A DNA stretch of 64,000 nt from contig OZ240214.1 in assembly GCA_965197575.1 (NCBI GenBank), positions 1,488,001-1,552,000 of the forward strand, given 5' to 3'. The DNA comes from VXOI01 sp965197575. GTDB lineage: Bacteria > Chloroflexota > Dehalococcoidia > Lucifugimonadales > UBA3495. A program made the translations under genes and the position numbers. Below, piece by piece: positions 15,249 through 24,587 of this stretch. Every line of letters starts with the position of its first letter. Position 1 is the first letter of the stretch. The notes beneath the pieces are model-generated. The model did no database searches. It worked only from the letters and a program-made list of their open reading frames with translations, and was not told where the DNA came from.

Positions 15249-16763
15249 CTACCGCGCCTCCCAGTTGGTGTTCTGCTCGAAGGCGTTGGCGACTCGGAGC
15301 ACGGTGGCGTCGTCGAAGTGTCGGCCCACCAGCATCAGGCCCACGGGCAGGCCGTTCGACTTGGCGCAGGGGATGCTGATGGCGGGATGGCCGGTCATGT
15401 CGAAGGGAGCGGTGTTGGCCAGCATGTCCCAGCCGTGGGACAGCATGGCTTGGGTGTCGTTGTTGGCGTCGTTGCGGTGGGCCTTCATAGGCGTGGTGGG
15501 CATGACCAGCACGTCGTAGCGGGACAGCGCCTCGTCGTAGGCCGCCCGCAGGTCGCGCCGCACGTTCTGGGCCTTGGCGTACATACGCCCGTTGTAGCTC
15601 TCGTTCATGTAGGCGCCGATCAGCATCACCAGCTTCAGGGTCGGCGGGAAGTCGTTGGCTTGGGAGCGCCGCCCCCGCCCCATCGCTTGGGCCAGGCCGG
15701 GATTGTACTGCCCCATCCAGTGGTGACCCGTGCCGTTGCTCTGCAACAGCGCGTTGGCCCCTTCGGCGATCAGGCCCCAGGCCACGCCGCCGCCGCTGCG
15801 GTGATAGGGGACGGACACGTCCTCCACGTCCGCTCCCAGCTCCGCAAATACTTGCACCGCCGCCCGGACGCTCTCGTCGACGTCCGCCTCGGACTCGGGC
15901 AGTCCGAAACCCTCTCGCAGCACACCGATCCTTATGCCCTGGACGCCCCGGTCCAAACCGTCGGTGTAGGAGTAGACCGGCACCTCGCCTTGGCGCGGGT
16001 CCATCGGGTCCTTGCCCGCCAGCGCTTCCAGAGTCAGGGCGGCGTCGGCTACGGTGCGGGTCATCGGGCCAGCGTGGTCGAAAGTGTTGTCGATTCCGAC
16101 GATGCCAGTGTAGGGGACCAGCCCGTGGGTCGGCTTGTGGCCCACCACGCCGCAAAACGACGCGGGTATTCTGATAGAGCCGCCCTGGTCGCCGCCGATG
16201 GTTATGTCGATGTCGTCGTAATAGAGGGCCGCCGCCGACCCGCCCGAGGAGCCGCCAGCCAGATGGCCGGTGTCGTGGGGATTCAGCGTTGCCCCGAAGG
16301 CGCTGGTGTCCCCGGCCCCGGAGAAGGCGAAGTTGTCCAGGTTGAGCACCGCGGTAATTGTGGCTCCGGCGTCGAGCAGCCGCGTAACCACGGTGGCGTC
16401 GAAGTCCGGGATGTAGTCTTCCAGCACCTTGGAGGCGCAGGTCATGGGCATCCCGGCGATGCAGGTGTTGTTCTTCAGGCCGATCCGCTTCCCCGCCAGC
16501 TTCCCGGCGGCGGCCCCGGTCAACCGGCAGCGGTAGAGGATGGCGTTGTAGGGGTCGTCTTCGGGCGAGGGGCGGGCGCCCAGTTCCCGGTCGGGGTACT
16601 TGAGCGGCGCTTTCGGCTCCGGGAGCCGGTCAAGGATGTCGTAGGAGTCGAACAGGCCGGGGATGGTCTCGAGAAACCCCTCAAGCTCGTTGGCGGTAAG
16701 CTCCATGTGGTTGGCTTCGGCCAAGCGTTTCAGGTCGTCGGGCGTCGGTTGGCGCAGCGGCAT
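15249..16763 (-). CDS. amidase-signature family amidase
   Basis: 504-aa amidase, hydrolysing carboxamides to acids and ammonia. The Ser-cisSer-Lys triad is visible: Lys in GKRIGLKNN, cis-Ser in HLAGGSSGGSAA, nucleophile Ser in IGGDQGGSIRIPAS. I chose ATG 16763 because GGAGG precedes it by 6 nt; an upstream ATG at 16787 lies in a palindromic repeat. It may form an operon with the MFS gene behind it, though a palindrome separates them. Confidence 0.9.
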   Translation of the reverse strand: MPLRQPTPDDLKRLAEANHMELTANELEGFLETIPGLFDSYDILDRLPEPKAPLKYPDRELGARPSPEDDPYNAILYRCRLTGAAAGKLAGKRIGLKNNTCIAGMPMTCASKVLEDYIPDFDATVVTRLLDAGATITAVLNLDNFAFSGAGDTSAFGATLNPHDTGHLAGGSSGGSAAALYYDDIDITIGGDQGGSIRIPASFCGVVGHKPTHGLVPYTGIVGIDNTFDHAGPMTRTVADAALTLEALAGKDPMDPRQGEVPVYSYTDGLDRGVQGIRIGVLREGFGLPESEADVDESVRAAVQVFAELGADVEDVSVPYHRSGGGVAWGLIAEGANALLQSNGTGHHWMGQYNPGLAQAMGRGRRSQANDFPPTLKLVMLIGAYMNESYNGRMYAKAQNVRRDLRAAYDEALSRYDVLVMPTTPMKAHRNDANNDTQAMLSHGWDMLANTAPFDMTGHPAISIPCAKSNGLPVGLMLVGRHFDDATVLRVANAFEQNTNWEAR

Positions 16764-16782
16764 AATCGGCCTCCACTTGTCG

Positions 16783-16854
16783 AACATGGATATACAGGAT
16801 AAACAGGATTGTATCGAATAACCCGGTCCTGTTCATCCGGTGCATCCATGTTAG
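16783..16854. repeat. long palindrome, family 1, copy B
   Basis: AACATGGATATACAGGATAA on the left, with the complement CCGGTGCATCCATGTT on the right. It is inserted so tightly that its last bases supply the TAA stop of the MFS gene at 16851. Confidence 0.8.
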
Positions 16855-18086
16855 GTCCGGGCGGGGGCGGGCTGGCGTCCGAAGCTCAGGGTGGTCCCGG
16901 CCATTACCAGCGTCACCGGCACAAAGCTCATTATGACCATTGCCAGCTTCAGGTCTCCCGTCGCTTCTTGAATGTAGCCGGTGAACAGGGGACCCAGGGC
17001 TTGTCCCACGGAGATCAGCATCATGGTGAAGGAGAACGCCACCGCCAGTTGCCTGGGCTGGATGCCCCGGAGGTTGAACGGAACGGTGATCAGTATCGGG
17101 AAGAAGGTCCAGGCAAAGCCGTTGATTATAGACATGACGAAAATGACTGGCACGGAACCGGTGAGCACCATGCCCAGGAAAGACCCCACCATGATTATGC
17201 CCAAGACTTGAAGGAACCTTCCCTCTTGCCGCCAAGATGCTGCGTAATAGCCGGTGGCCAGACCGATAACGCCGCCCAGCACCACGTCCAAGGCCAAGGC
17301 CACGCCGCTCACCCCCAGGGAAACGCCGTATTCCTCCAGCATCAGCGTGGGATAGAAGGCCAGGAACGCCGAAAAGGCCATGGTCGCTCCGGAAAACCCG
17401 CAGCCGCAGAGCCAAAGGTCACGGTGACGCAGGGCGCTGCGCAACAAAGAAAGGACAGGCTGCGGCTCGGCGCTCCTGAACTCCTCGGTGACCCGGTCCC
17501 GGCCCAGCAGCAGCCAAAGCGCGGTGAGCGCAACGTAGTAAAAGCCAAAAACCCGGAGCGACAGACGCCAATCGTCGGCCAGCACGATCAGCAGCACCGG
17601 GGCCAAGGCCAAGCCTCCGCCCACCACCACCCCGAATAAAACGTTGGAGATGCCGTTGACCATCACGACCTCTCTGGCCGGGAACCACTGGCGGGTCAGT
17701 ATGGCCCGGGCTGGCTGCTGGGCGATGGTGCCGACGCCGAACAGCAACCGGCCGACCAGCAATACGGCGAACACCGGGGCCCAGCTTTGCAGGAACAGGC
17801 ACAACGCCCCTCCGGCCAAGGTGGCGGCGGTCAGCCACTTGGGGGACATTCGGGAGCCAGCCCAGCCAAGGGGCAGGGCCAGAACGATCGTGCTCCAGAA
17901 GGGCGCCGAGCCCAACAGCCCCTGCTGGCCGGGGGAGAGGGACAGGCTGGCGGTGATCGAGGGCAGCAGTATACCCAAGGTGTTGATCACCATCTGGGCG
18001 GAGACGGTGGCGGTGAGGTATAGGCAAATCACCACCCATCGGTAGGACGGATAGCTGGCCGGCGGAGCGGCGGGTACGGAGTTCAC
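16851..18086 (-). CDS. MFS transporter
   Basis: 411-aa major facilitator with twelve predicted hydrophobic segments. The N-terminal half has TLGILLPSI and PLGWAGSRMSPK (loop 2-3 region), and there is a charged central loop near residue 200 (LLGRDRVTEEFRSAEPQP). The substrate is not predictable; neighbouring amidase and oxidoreductase genes suggest organic acid or amide uptake. It is divergent from the LLM oxidoreductase at 18180, leaving about 90 bp for control signals. Confidence 0.85.
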   Translation of the reverse strand: MNSVPAAPPASYPSYRWVVICLYLTATVSAQMVINTLGILLPSITASLSLSPGQQGLLGSAPFWSTIVLALPLGWAGSRMSPKWLTAATLAGGALCLFLQSWAPVFAVLLVGRLLFGVGTIAQQPARAILTRQWFPAREVVMVNGISNVLFGVVVGGGLALAPVLLIVLADDWRLSLRVFGFYYVALTALWLLLGRDRVTEEFRSAEPQPVLSLLRSALRHRDLWLCGCGFSGATMAFSAFLAFYPTLMLEEYGVSLGVSGVALALDVVLGGVIGLATGYYAASWRQEGRFLQVLGIIMVGSFLGMVLTGSVPVIFVMSIINGFAWTFFPILITVPFNLRGIQPRQLAVAFSFTMMLISVGQALGPLFTGYIQEATGDLKLAMVIMSFVPVTLVMAGTTLSFGRQPAPART

Positions 18087-18179
18087 TTGCTGTTCCTAAG
18101 CGGAAATACGCGACCGGAATACCTGAATGGAAATACACGGGCTAGGCGCGCCGCGAATTATCGCATATCATAATCAGCG

Positions 18180-19175
18180 ATGGAGCGAATTGGCGTTGGA
18201 TTCTCCGGTGGCATGTCTCCCACGGACGTCGTGGAGTGCGTTCAACTGGCCGAGCAGTTGGGCTACGAATCGGCTTGGGTTGCCGAGGGGCACGGCGGGG
18301 ATCAGTTTTCCATCCTCACCGCCTGCGCCACGGCCACCAGCCGCATAAAGCTCGGCACCAGCATCACCAGCGTATTCGTCAGGACCGCGCCCACCATCGC
18401 CATGTCCGCGGCCTCCGTGGACTACTTCTCCGGCGGACGGTTCATCCTCGGCCTTGGCACCAGCCACAAGGTGCAGGTCGAGCCGGAACACGGCCTGGAG
18501 TTCACCCGGCCCGTGGCCCGCCTCCGCGAGTGCATGGACATCATCCGGGCTATTCTGCGCGACGGTGACGTTTCCTACCACGGCGAGGTCTACGACATAG
18601 AGCGGTTCGACCTGTGGTTCCAACCGCTCCGCCGCGAGGTGCCCATCTACGTGGCCGCCGTCTTCCCAAGGATGCTGGAGACTTGCGGCGAAATCTCCGA
18701 CGGGACGATCCTAACCTGGTGTACTCTCGACCACGCCGCCAACGCCGCCCGGCACGTGGCCGCTGGCGCGGAGCGGGCCGGACGGTCGCCGGCAGACGTG
18801 GAGGTCGCCACGCTTCTCCCGTGCGCGGTCTCGAACGACCGGGACGAAGCACGCGACCGGATACGGCAGCCCATCGCGGCCTACGCCGGACGGTTCCCCC
18901 GCTACCGGAGGCTGATGGCCGAAGCCGGGTTCGCCGAAGAGATCGAGGATGTGCGCGTGGCCTGGCAGCAAGGCCACACCCAAGAGGCGCTGGACCTGGT
19001 GCCGCCCGGCCTCATCGACAAGATCGGGCTGGTGGGCACCCCCGAAGAATGCCGCGCCAAGCTGGACGATTACCGGCAGGCCGGCATCACCCTGCCCATC
19101 ATCTCGCCCCGGCCCTCGGGCGGCGACGCCAAAGAGCAGGCGATGGCGATCATCAGCGCCTGCGCCCCCCGTTAG
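18180..19175 (+). CDS. LLM-class F420/FMN-dependent oxidoreductase
   Basis: 331-aa luciferase-like TIM-barrel flavoprotein (ESAWVAEGHGGDQFSILTA, RIKLGTSITSVFVRTAP, GRFILGLGTSHKVQVE). The group uses F420 or FMN for hydride transfer or monooxygenation of small organics. C-terminal signature GLVGTPEECRAKLDDYRQAG. No strong ribosome-binding site precedes ATG 18180. A more distant paralogue lies at 31068-32153. Substrate unknown. Confidence 0.85.
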   Translation: MERIGVGFSGGMSPTDVVECVQLAEQLGYESAWVAEGHGGDQFSILTACATATSRIKLGTSITSVFVRTAPTIAMSAASVDYFSGGRFILGLGTSHKVQVEPEHGLEFTRPVARLRECMDIIRAILRDGDVSYHGEVYDIERFDLWFQPLRREVPIYVAAVFPRMLETCGEISDGTILTWCTLDHAANAARHVAAGAERAGRSPADVEVATLLPCAVSNDRDEARDRIRQPIAAYAGRFPRYRRLMAEAGFAEEIEDVRVAWQQGHTQEALDLVPPGLIDKIGLVGTPEECRAKLDDYRQAGITLPIISPRPSGGDAKEQAMAIISACAPR

Positions 19176-19265
19176 CCGTTCCCCGGTGTAGGCAGTGCGC
19201 GCTACTAGACGGAGCGCCCTCAAAAGCGGACCATATATGTTCAACCCGGCTGCGACCTTGAATGC

Positions 19266-19595
19266 TTGGCGGGTCATGTAACCTACATTGGGAGCCCTGA
19301 GCACAAGGATGTACCCAGCTTTGCGGGACCGCCTCAACTGGGGGCCGATGCTTCGTGTTGCCCTCGGAACATCATTGACCAAAACCTTGTCACCGAATGG
19401 TTGCGTTCTGCGATTCGTAGAGGCGCAGTAGGCCCGCCGTGGGAAGGGCAATTCCCGCGTTACGCTTGGTACATGACGGGCAGCATCGTGTTTGAGGCCC
19501 GCCTCGTGAACCGCGGTTCCGGGGAATACAAAGGGTATCCGCTCGAGAGTGACGAGTGGCCGAACGGCGTTGAGGAACTGTATGCCGCAGTTTAA
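19266..19595 (+). CDS. small protein overlapping an ImmA-like gene, function unknown
   Basis: Up to 109 aa from a TTG at 19266. The frame is open back to 19209, so the true start is uncertain. It has a conserved-looking core (WLRSAIRRGAVGPPWEGQFP, VFEARLVNRGSGEYKGYPL) and no signal or membrane segment. Its 3' end overlaps the next gene's ATG by 14 bp, a coupling typical of two-component modules. I do not recognise a named family. Confidence 0.5.
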   Translation: MAGHVTYIGSPEHKDVPSFAGPPQLGADASCCPRNIIDQNLVTEWLRSAIRRGAVGPPWEGQFPRYAWYMTGSIVFEARLVNRGSGEYKGYPLESDEWPNGVEELYAAV

Positions 19596-20916
19596 CTTTC
19601 ATACCCAATATGTTGATTCGGAAGGCGTCAAAGGCTCGGAACTCGCTGAAACTTGGGCGACGCTGGAGATTCGGGCTGGTGATTCGTGCGTCACCCGTGT
19701 CCTGGACCATCGGGCCAAGACAGTCCGGGATTTCGTGTATGTGCCGGTTTATCCCCTTGCGGAATGGCTGGCGACGAACTGGTGGTTTCTGACTCACGAG
19801 TTGGAAAATCCTATGAAGGAAGGCGACCCGGAATTTCACCGTCGGCATTCACTCAGCGCCAACAGCGAAGGATACGCTTTTCCCAACTTGGAAGTGGTCC
19901 CCGCCGGAGCATGGACCCGCATATCCTGGACGCAAGACTTGTCTCCGTGGAGCACGGTCGAATTTCTGGAGCGAGGCGAGCTTTGGGTTGATAGCGACGA
20001 ATTTCGTGAGACCTGCATCGACTTCGTAGACGGGGTGATTCGTCGGCTCGTGTCCCGCGGCGTAGATCAAACTTTTCTCCACGAAGAATGGGCGGTAGTG
20101 CGGGCTGCCGACCAAGAGGAATCAAGATTCTGCGCAACGGCGGGCGCCTTGGGCCGGGACCCTTACTCCCTCGACGACCCGGAACGGGACCGGATTCTAT
20201 CGCTGGACGATAAGTTGGGAAGCTTGCTAGATGAGGCGACGCCGGCATTGGAATCCGGCAAGCTTGATGAGGGATGCTCTGCCATAGCCGGCGCCATTGC
20301 GAAGGCCAAGACCAACGGAATTCCCCTGAACCGCCTTGGCCGTTTGCGTTCCGATCTATTTCCGGGCGTATACCCAGGAAAGCAGCCGTGGCAAGCAGGC
20401 TACGGTCTGGCGCAAGAACTGCGGCGCAAGCTGGACCTCGGTGGTGAGCCGTTACCCACCAACAAGGAAATCGCCGACGCGCTGGACGAAAAGATGGAAC
20501 TACTCAACAGGGCGACGCAGCCGGTCGACTTTTCCGATGGCGCCCCGCTGGTTGACGGGGTAGTCACTTTCGCCGACGGTGGTATTCCCGGCTTCGCTTT
20601 TCGGGGGCATTCAGAAGATGGGCGTCGGTTTCGCTTCTGCCGGGCGCTCGCCGAAGTATTGGTGTCTCCTGGCTCGGATGCCCTGCTCACGCGCGCCCGC
20701 TCTGAAAGACAGCACCGCAACCGTGCGTTCGCCGCCGAGTTCCTGGCGCCCTCCTCCGCATTATCGGATTGGATCTCGCCCCGGTCCGTTGTCGACAGCG
20801 ACGACATAGGGGAGTTGGCTACGAAATTCGGGGTTTCCTCCTACGTTATTGAACGCCAAATCGTGAATCACGGAATTGCCAAAGCGTCGCAGGATTTTGC
20901 TCCTTCCCGATCTTGA
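19582..20916 (+). CDS. degenerate ImmA/IrrE-like protein
   Basis: 444 aa from ATG 19582. Residues 1-200 are an unassigned domain (WATLEIRAGDSCVTRVLDH, DFVYVPVYPLAEWLATNWWF). Residues about 330-440 resemble the ImmA/IrrE metallopeptidase region (RNRAFAAEFLAPSSALSDWI followed by DIGELATKFGVSSYVIERQI). The zinc motif HExxH, expected where RALAEVL stands, is missing, so it is probably not a protease. ImmA/IrrE proteins usually relieve repression by cleaving HTH regulators. With the overlapping small gene it could be a regulatory or toxin-antitoxin-like pair; this is inference. Confidence 0.6.
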   Translation: MPQFNFHTQYVDSEGVKGSELAETWATLEIRAGDSCVTRVLDHRAKTVRDFVYVPVYPLAEWLATNWWFLTHELENPMKEGDPEFHRRHSLSANSEGYAFPNLEVVPAGAWTRISWTQDLSPWSTVEFLERGELWVDSDEFRETCIDFVDGVIRRLVSRGVDQTFLHEEWAVVRAADQEESRFCATAGALGRDPYSLDDPERDRILSLDDKLGSLLDEATPALESGKLDEGCSAIAGAIAKAKTNGIPLNRLGRLRSDLFPGVYPGKQPWQAGYGLAQELRRKLDLGGEPLPTNKEIADALDEKMELLNRATQPVDFSDGAPLVDGVVTFADGGIPGFAFRGHSEDGRRFRFCRALAEVLVSPGSDALLTRARSERQHRNRAFAAEFLAPSSALSDWISPRSVVDSDDIGELATKFGVSSYVIERQIVNHGIAKASQDFAPSRS

Positions 20917-20964
20917 CCATCACCGAACAATCAAAAGACACCGCCGCCGAGGTGGACAACTTCG

Positions 20965-22131
20965 ATGGACTTCGAGTTTAGCCCACAACAGACTGAATTT
21001 CGGGATGAGCTCCGGGAATTCCTGGACCGGGAATTGCCCCCGGAATCCGAGGAAGTGTACGGCGTCTGGAGCGAGACGCAGTACCAGTTCGGCCGGGAGT
21101 TCGCTAAGAAGCTGGCCGCCCGCAAGTGGCTGGCCGTCGGCTGGCCGGAGGAACACGGCGGGGGCGGCAAAGGCCCCATGGAAATGGGAATTCTGGCCGA
21201 AGAATTGGGCTACCGCCGCGTGCCGCGCACCGGATACATCGGCCTGAACATCGTGGGGCCGGCCCTGATGGTCTTCGGCACCCCGGAGCAGAAGGCGCAG
21301 TACCTCCCCGCCATCGCGCGGGGCGAGGTCGAGTACTGCCAGGGATTCAGCGAGCCCAACGCCGGCTCCGACCTGGGGTCGCTGGAGCTGCGGGCCGAGC
21401 GAGACGGCGACGAATACGTGCTCAACGGCTCAAAGATGTTCACCAGTTACGCCTTCCAGTCCGACTATATGTACCTGCTGGCGCGCACCAACCCGGAGGC
21501 CCCCAAGCACCGGGGCATCAGCCTGTTCATCGCCGACATCAACACCCCCGGCATCAGCCGCCACCCGCTCCCCTACATCAACGGCGAGATGGCCGCGCAG
21601 ACCTTCTTCGACGACGTGCGCCTGCCCATTTCCTGCCTCATCGGGGACGAGGACCGGGGCTGGTACCACGCCATGACCACGCTGGACTTCGAGCGGTCGG
21701 GGCTGCTGCGCTACGCGCAGGTGCGGCGAGTGTTCGACGATTTCGTCGAGTTCTGCAAATCGCCCTATGACGGTATCAAGTCGCTCCGCGACGATCCGGC
21801 GCTGCGCCAGCGGCTGACCGAGCGGAGAGTAGGGATGGAGATGTGGCGGCTCCTCTGCTGGAACGTGGCCTGGATGCAGAGCAGCGGGGCCGTGCCCAAC
21901 GCCGAGGCGTCGGTCGCCTTCCTGTTTGGCACCGAAGAGCGCCTCCGCTTCGCGCAGATGGCGATGGAGGCGTTGGGCCCCTACGGCACGCTGCGGCACG
22001 GCGCCCGCTGGGCCCCGCTCTTGGGCAACATCGAGGGCATCCACCGCGAGAGTATGCACCTGCACGGCGCGGGCACGACCGAGGTCCACCGCAACATCAT
22101 CGCCCAGCGCGGCCTGGGCCTCCCCCGGTAA
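20965..22131 (+). CDS. acyl-CoA dehydrogenase
   Basis: 388-aa FAD-dependent acyl-CoA dehydrogenase introducing an alpha-beta double bond in acyl-CoA. Signatures: QGFSEPNAGSDLGSLELRAE (FAD/substrate loop), YVLNGSKMFTSYA, and a C-terminal GPYGTLRHG ... HLHGAGTTEVHRNIIAQRGL. The start fits (ATG, then DFEFSPQQTEFRDELREFL) and GAGGTGG lies about 9 nt upstream. It forms an operon with the next acyl-CoA dehydrogenase 24 bp downstream; such pairs often make heteromers. Confidence 0.92.
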   Translation: MDFEFSPQQTEFRDELREFLDRELPPESEEVYGVWSETQYQFGREFAKKLAARKWLAVGWPEEHGGGGKGPMEMGILAEELGYRRVPRTGYIGLNIVGPALMVFGTPEQKAQYLPAIARGEVEYCQGFSEPNAGSDLGSLELRAERDGDEYVLNGSKMFTSYAFQSDYMYLLARTNPEAPKHRGISLFIADINTPGISRHPLPYINGEMAAQTFFDDVRLPISCLIGDEDRGWYHAMTTLDFERSGLLRYAQVRRVFDDFVEFCKSPYDGIKSLRDDPALRQRLTERRVGMEMWRLLCWNVAWMQSSGAVPNAEASVAFLFGTEERLRFAQMAMEALGPYGTLRHGARWAPLLGNIEGIHRESMHLHGAGTTEVHRNIIAQRGLGLPR

Positions 22132-22794
22132 CCGGCGGCCGGAACCTGAAATTCTATGGACTTGGGTCTCACCGAAAGCCAGACCATCCTCCGCCGCGCC
22201 GCCCGCGACTTCCTGGAAGCGGAGTGCCTCACCGCGCTGGTGCGCCAGGTCGAAGAAGCGGGAGACGACTACGCCCCCGGCCTTTGGCGCAAAATGGCTG
22301 CCCTCGGCTGGCCGGGACTGGGCATTCCCGAGGAGTACCAAGGCAGCGCGGGCACAGTCGCCGATCAGGTGGTCCTGTTCGAGGAGTTGGGCCGGGCGCT
22401 GGCCCCCAGCCCCATGCTGGTTTCGCCGGTTATCTGCGGCCAAACCCTGCTCGGAGCGGCCAGCGAAGAGCAGCGCCGCCGGTTCCTTCCTTCCCTGGCC
22501 AGCGGCGACGCCATTATGACTGCGGCCCGGCCCACGACCGGGCATCCCGCCCTTCAGGCCAGGCAGGCCGACGGCGGGCACCGGATCACGGGGACCGCCC
22601 TGTTCGTTCCCTACGCCGGGGTTGCCGATTATGTCTTGTGTCCGGCGACCACTGCGAACGGAGAAGCGTTGCTGGTGGTGGACGGCGCGGCGGACGGTCT
22701 GGTCAAGACCCGGATGGACTCGGCGGCCAACTTCCCGCAGTACGAGACCAGGTTTCACGATGTTCCGACGCTTCCCGACGGGACAATAGGCCTA

Positions 22795-24025
22795 GTAGTC
22801 CATCACTGTTGAATTGATGGGTAAAGAGACTTCAGTTTGATACGCGCGTCCTCAGTGGTGAAGCGCCAGTCGACCCGTACGGCCTCCCGGTTACGCCGGT
22901 CCTGCCACGCTTCCACCTCCTGCCGCAGGACATCTTGACCGGGAATCCGGCGCTCCAGGCACTGCCGGGCCAGCGCCCCGATTTCAATCTCGGCCATGTT
23001 CAACCAACTCCCATGCTTAGGAGTGTAGTGAATCTCCAGCCGCCCGGCGATGCGCCGCGCTTCGGCAGGCTCAAACGCTTCGTACAACGAGGCCGGATGA
23101 TGGGTGTTCAGGTTGTCCATCACCAGCACAATCCGGTCTTTGTCAGCGTAGTCCTCATCCACCAGTTTCCGCACCACCCGTGCCCAATCGACCCGGGTAC
23201 GCCGGTCCGTGACTTCCACCCGCCGCCACCCTTCCAACGGCGCGAACAACATGAACAGGTTGCTCACCCCGTTGCGCTGATATTCGTAATCGTAGGCTCC
23301 AATCACTCCTGGCTGGGCCCGGCGGGGTTGCCGCGTCTCCTTCACCTGCTGTTTGCTGGTCTCGTCCAAGCAGACCAGAACTTCCTGGTCTCCATAGGGG
23401 CGATGATAGACTTCCAGTACGTCTTCCATCGCGCATACAAAGTCCGCGCTCCCCTTGGGCGGAATGCACCAGCATTCCTTCAACCAAGGCTTGAGTTGGT
23501 TTTTTTCAGCGTCCGGCGCACCGTTTCGGTGCTGACGCTCTCCACTATCTCACACTCCACCAACTGGTCCGCCAGCAATTCAAGCGTCCAACTGACCCGG
23601 CCCTCCGGCGGTTCAGAGCAAGCCAGGGCAATCAGGTGAGCTTCCCCCTGCCCATCCAGCTTCTTCTGACGCCGGTTAAGTTGCTGCTTGCGTCCCAGGG
23701 CAGCTTCAATCCCTTCCTCCACGCAGCGGCGGCGCACCCTTTCCACCGTGGCGCAGCCAATCCGGAGGGCCCGGGCAATCTCCGCGTCCTTCATCGCCTC
23801 GTTCCCTTGCCCCTCATCACTCAACAGCAAGATGCGGGCGTGAGTCTGTTGGTATGCCGCCGCACGTCCCCGGGACACCAATGCCTTCAGTTCCTGTTGC
23901 TCCTCCCTGGTCAGTTGCACCCGGTATTTCTTCGCCATCACCCCTATCCCCCATGTCCCAATCTTCTTTAGCTCCCACCTGCCATGATACGCTCCTCAGC
24001 CATCACTCCAAAGGTGTTGGCCTAC
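22795..24025 (-). mobile_element. IS630-family insertion sequence, copy 3, complete
   Basis: 1231 bp with imperfect terminal inverted repeats (outer bases GTAGTCCATCAC against GTAGGCCAACAC), flanked by TA at 22793-22794 and 24026-24027. It is inserted in antisense orientation in an acyl-CoA dehydrogenase gene. Its ends and transposase differ clearly from copies 1 and 2, so it is a different IS630 species. Confidence 0.88.
22803..23941 (-). CDS. IS630-family transposase by -1 frameshift
   Basis: The first frame, 23941-23480, carries the HTH part (KDAEIARALRIGCATVERVRR). The second, 23483-22803, carries the DDE residues (LVCLDETSKQQ, LVMDNLNTHHPA, MAEIEIGALARQCL). They meet at an A7 run (complement of T at 23500-23506) read AAA AAA ACC. 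A -1 slip gives KNQLKPWLKE, the same family sequence as in the copy at 8114-9231. Conservation of this site in two distinct elements argues for programmed shifting. Confidence 0.85.
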
Positions 24026-24587
24026 TAGGGCCGTCTTGGCAGCCCGCCTTGCACACGGCACTGGCTATAGCCGCGGTGCTCCAATGCGCCGAATCGGTGG
24101 GCCGGGCAGAGAAGGTGCTGGAAATGGTGGTCGCCTACTCGCAAGAGCGGGTACAGTTTGGACGCCCTATCGGCAGCTTTCAGGCCATCCAGCATCGCTG
24201 CGCCGACCTCCGCGTCGCAATCGACGGCGCGCGCCTGCTGACCCATCAGGCGGCGTGGCGGTTGGACCGGGGCGAGGACGGCTCCCTGGAGGTGGCGATG
24301 GCGGTGGCCCAAGCCGGCGCGGCCAGCCGGGAAGCGACCGTGGCCGGTCACGCCATCTTCGCCGGCATCTCCTACACGGTCGAGCACGACATGCAGCTCT
24401 ACTCCTCCCGCGCCAGGATCGCCGAGGCGTCGCTGGGCGATTCGGCGCGGCGGCTCGACGCCGTGGCCGCACCATGGGCCTGAAGGGCTGAACCGCCGGC
24501 CCGTTTCCTTTCTTCATCGGATCCTCACATTTCTGTTGTCCAATGGTTACACTCGCGTTGGAAGTTTTTCCAATCGAGGTGTGAGCA

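Larger units (their letters stand above)
22156..24483 (+). pseudogene. acyl-CoA dehydrogenase split by IS630 copy 3
   Basis: The first part, 22156-22794, holds the N-terminal helical domain (LGLTESQTILRRAARDFLEA, LGWPGLGIPEEYQGSAGT). The second, 24028-24483, holds the C-terminal domain (AIAAVLQCAESVGRAEKVLE, QERVQFGRPIGSFQAIQHR). Removing the element and one TA joins GTIGL to GPSWQPALH in frame, giving about 364 aa. The coding sequence is otherwise intact, so the insertion is recent. It is the partner of the dehydrogenase ending at 22131. Confidence 0.92.
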
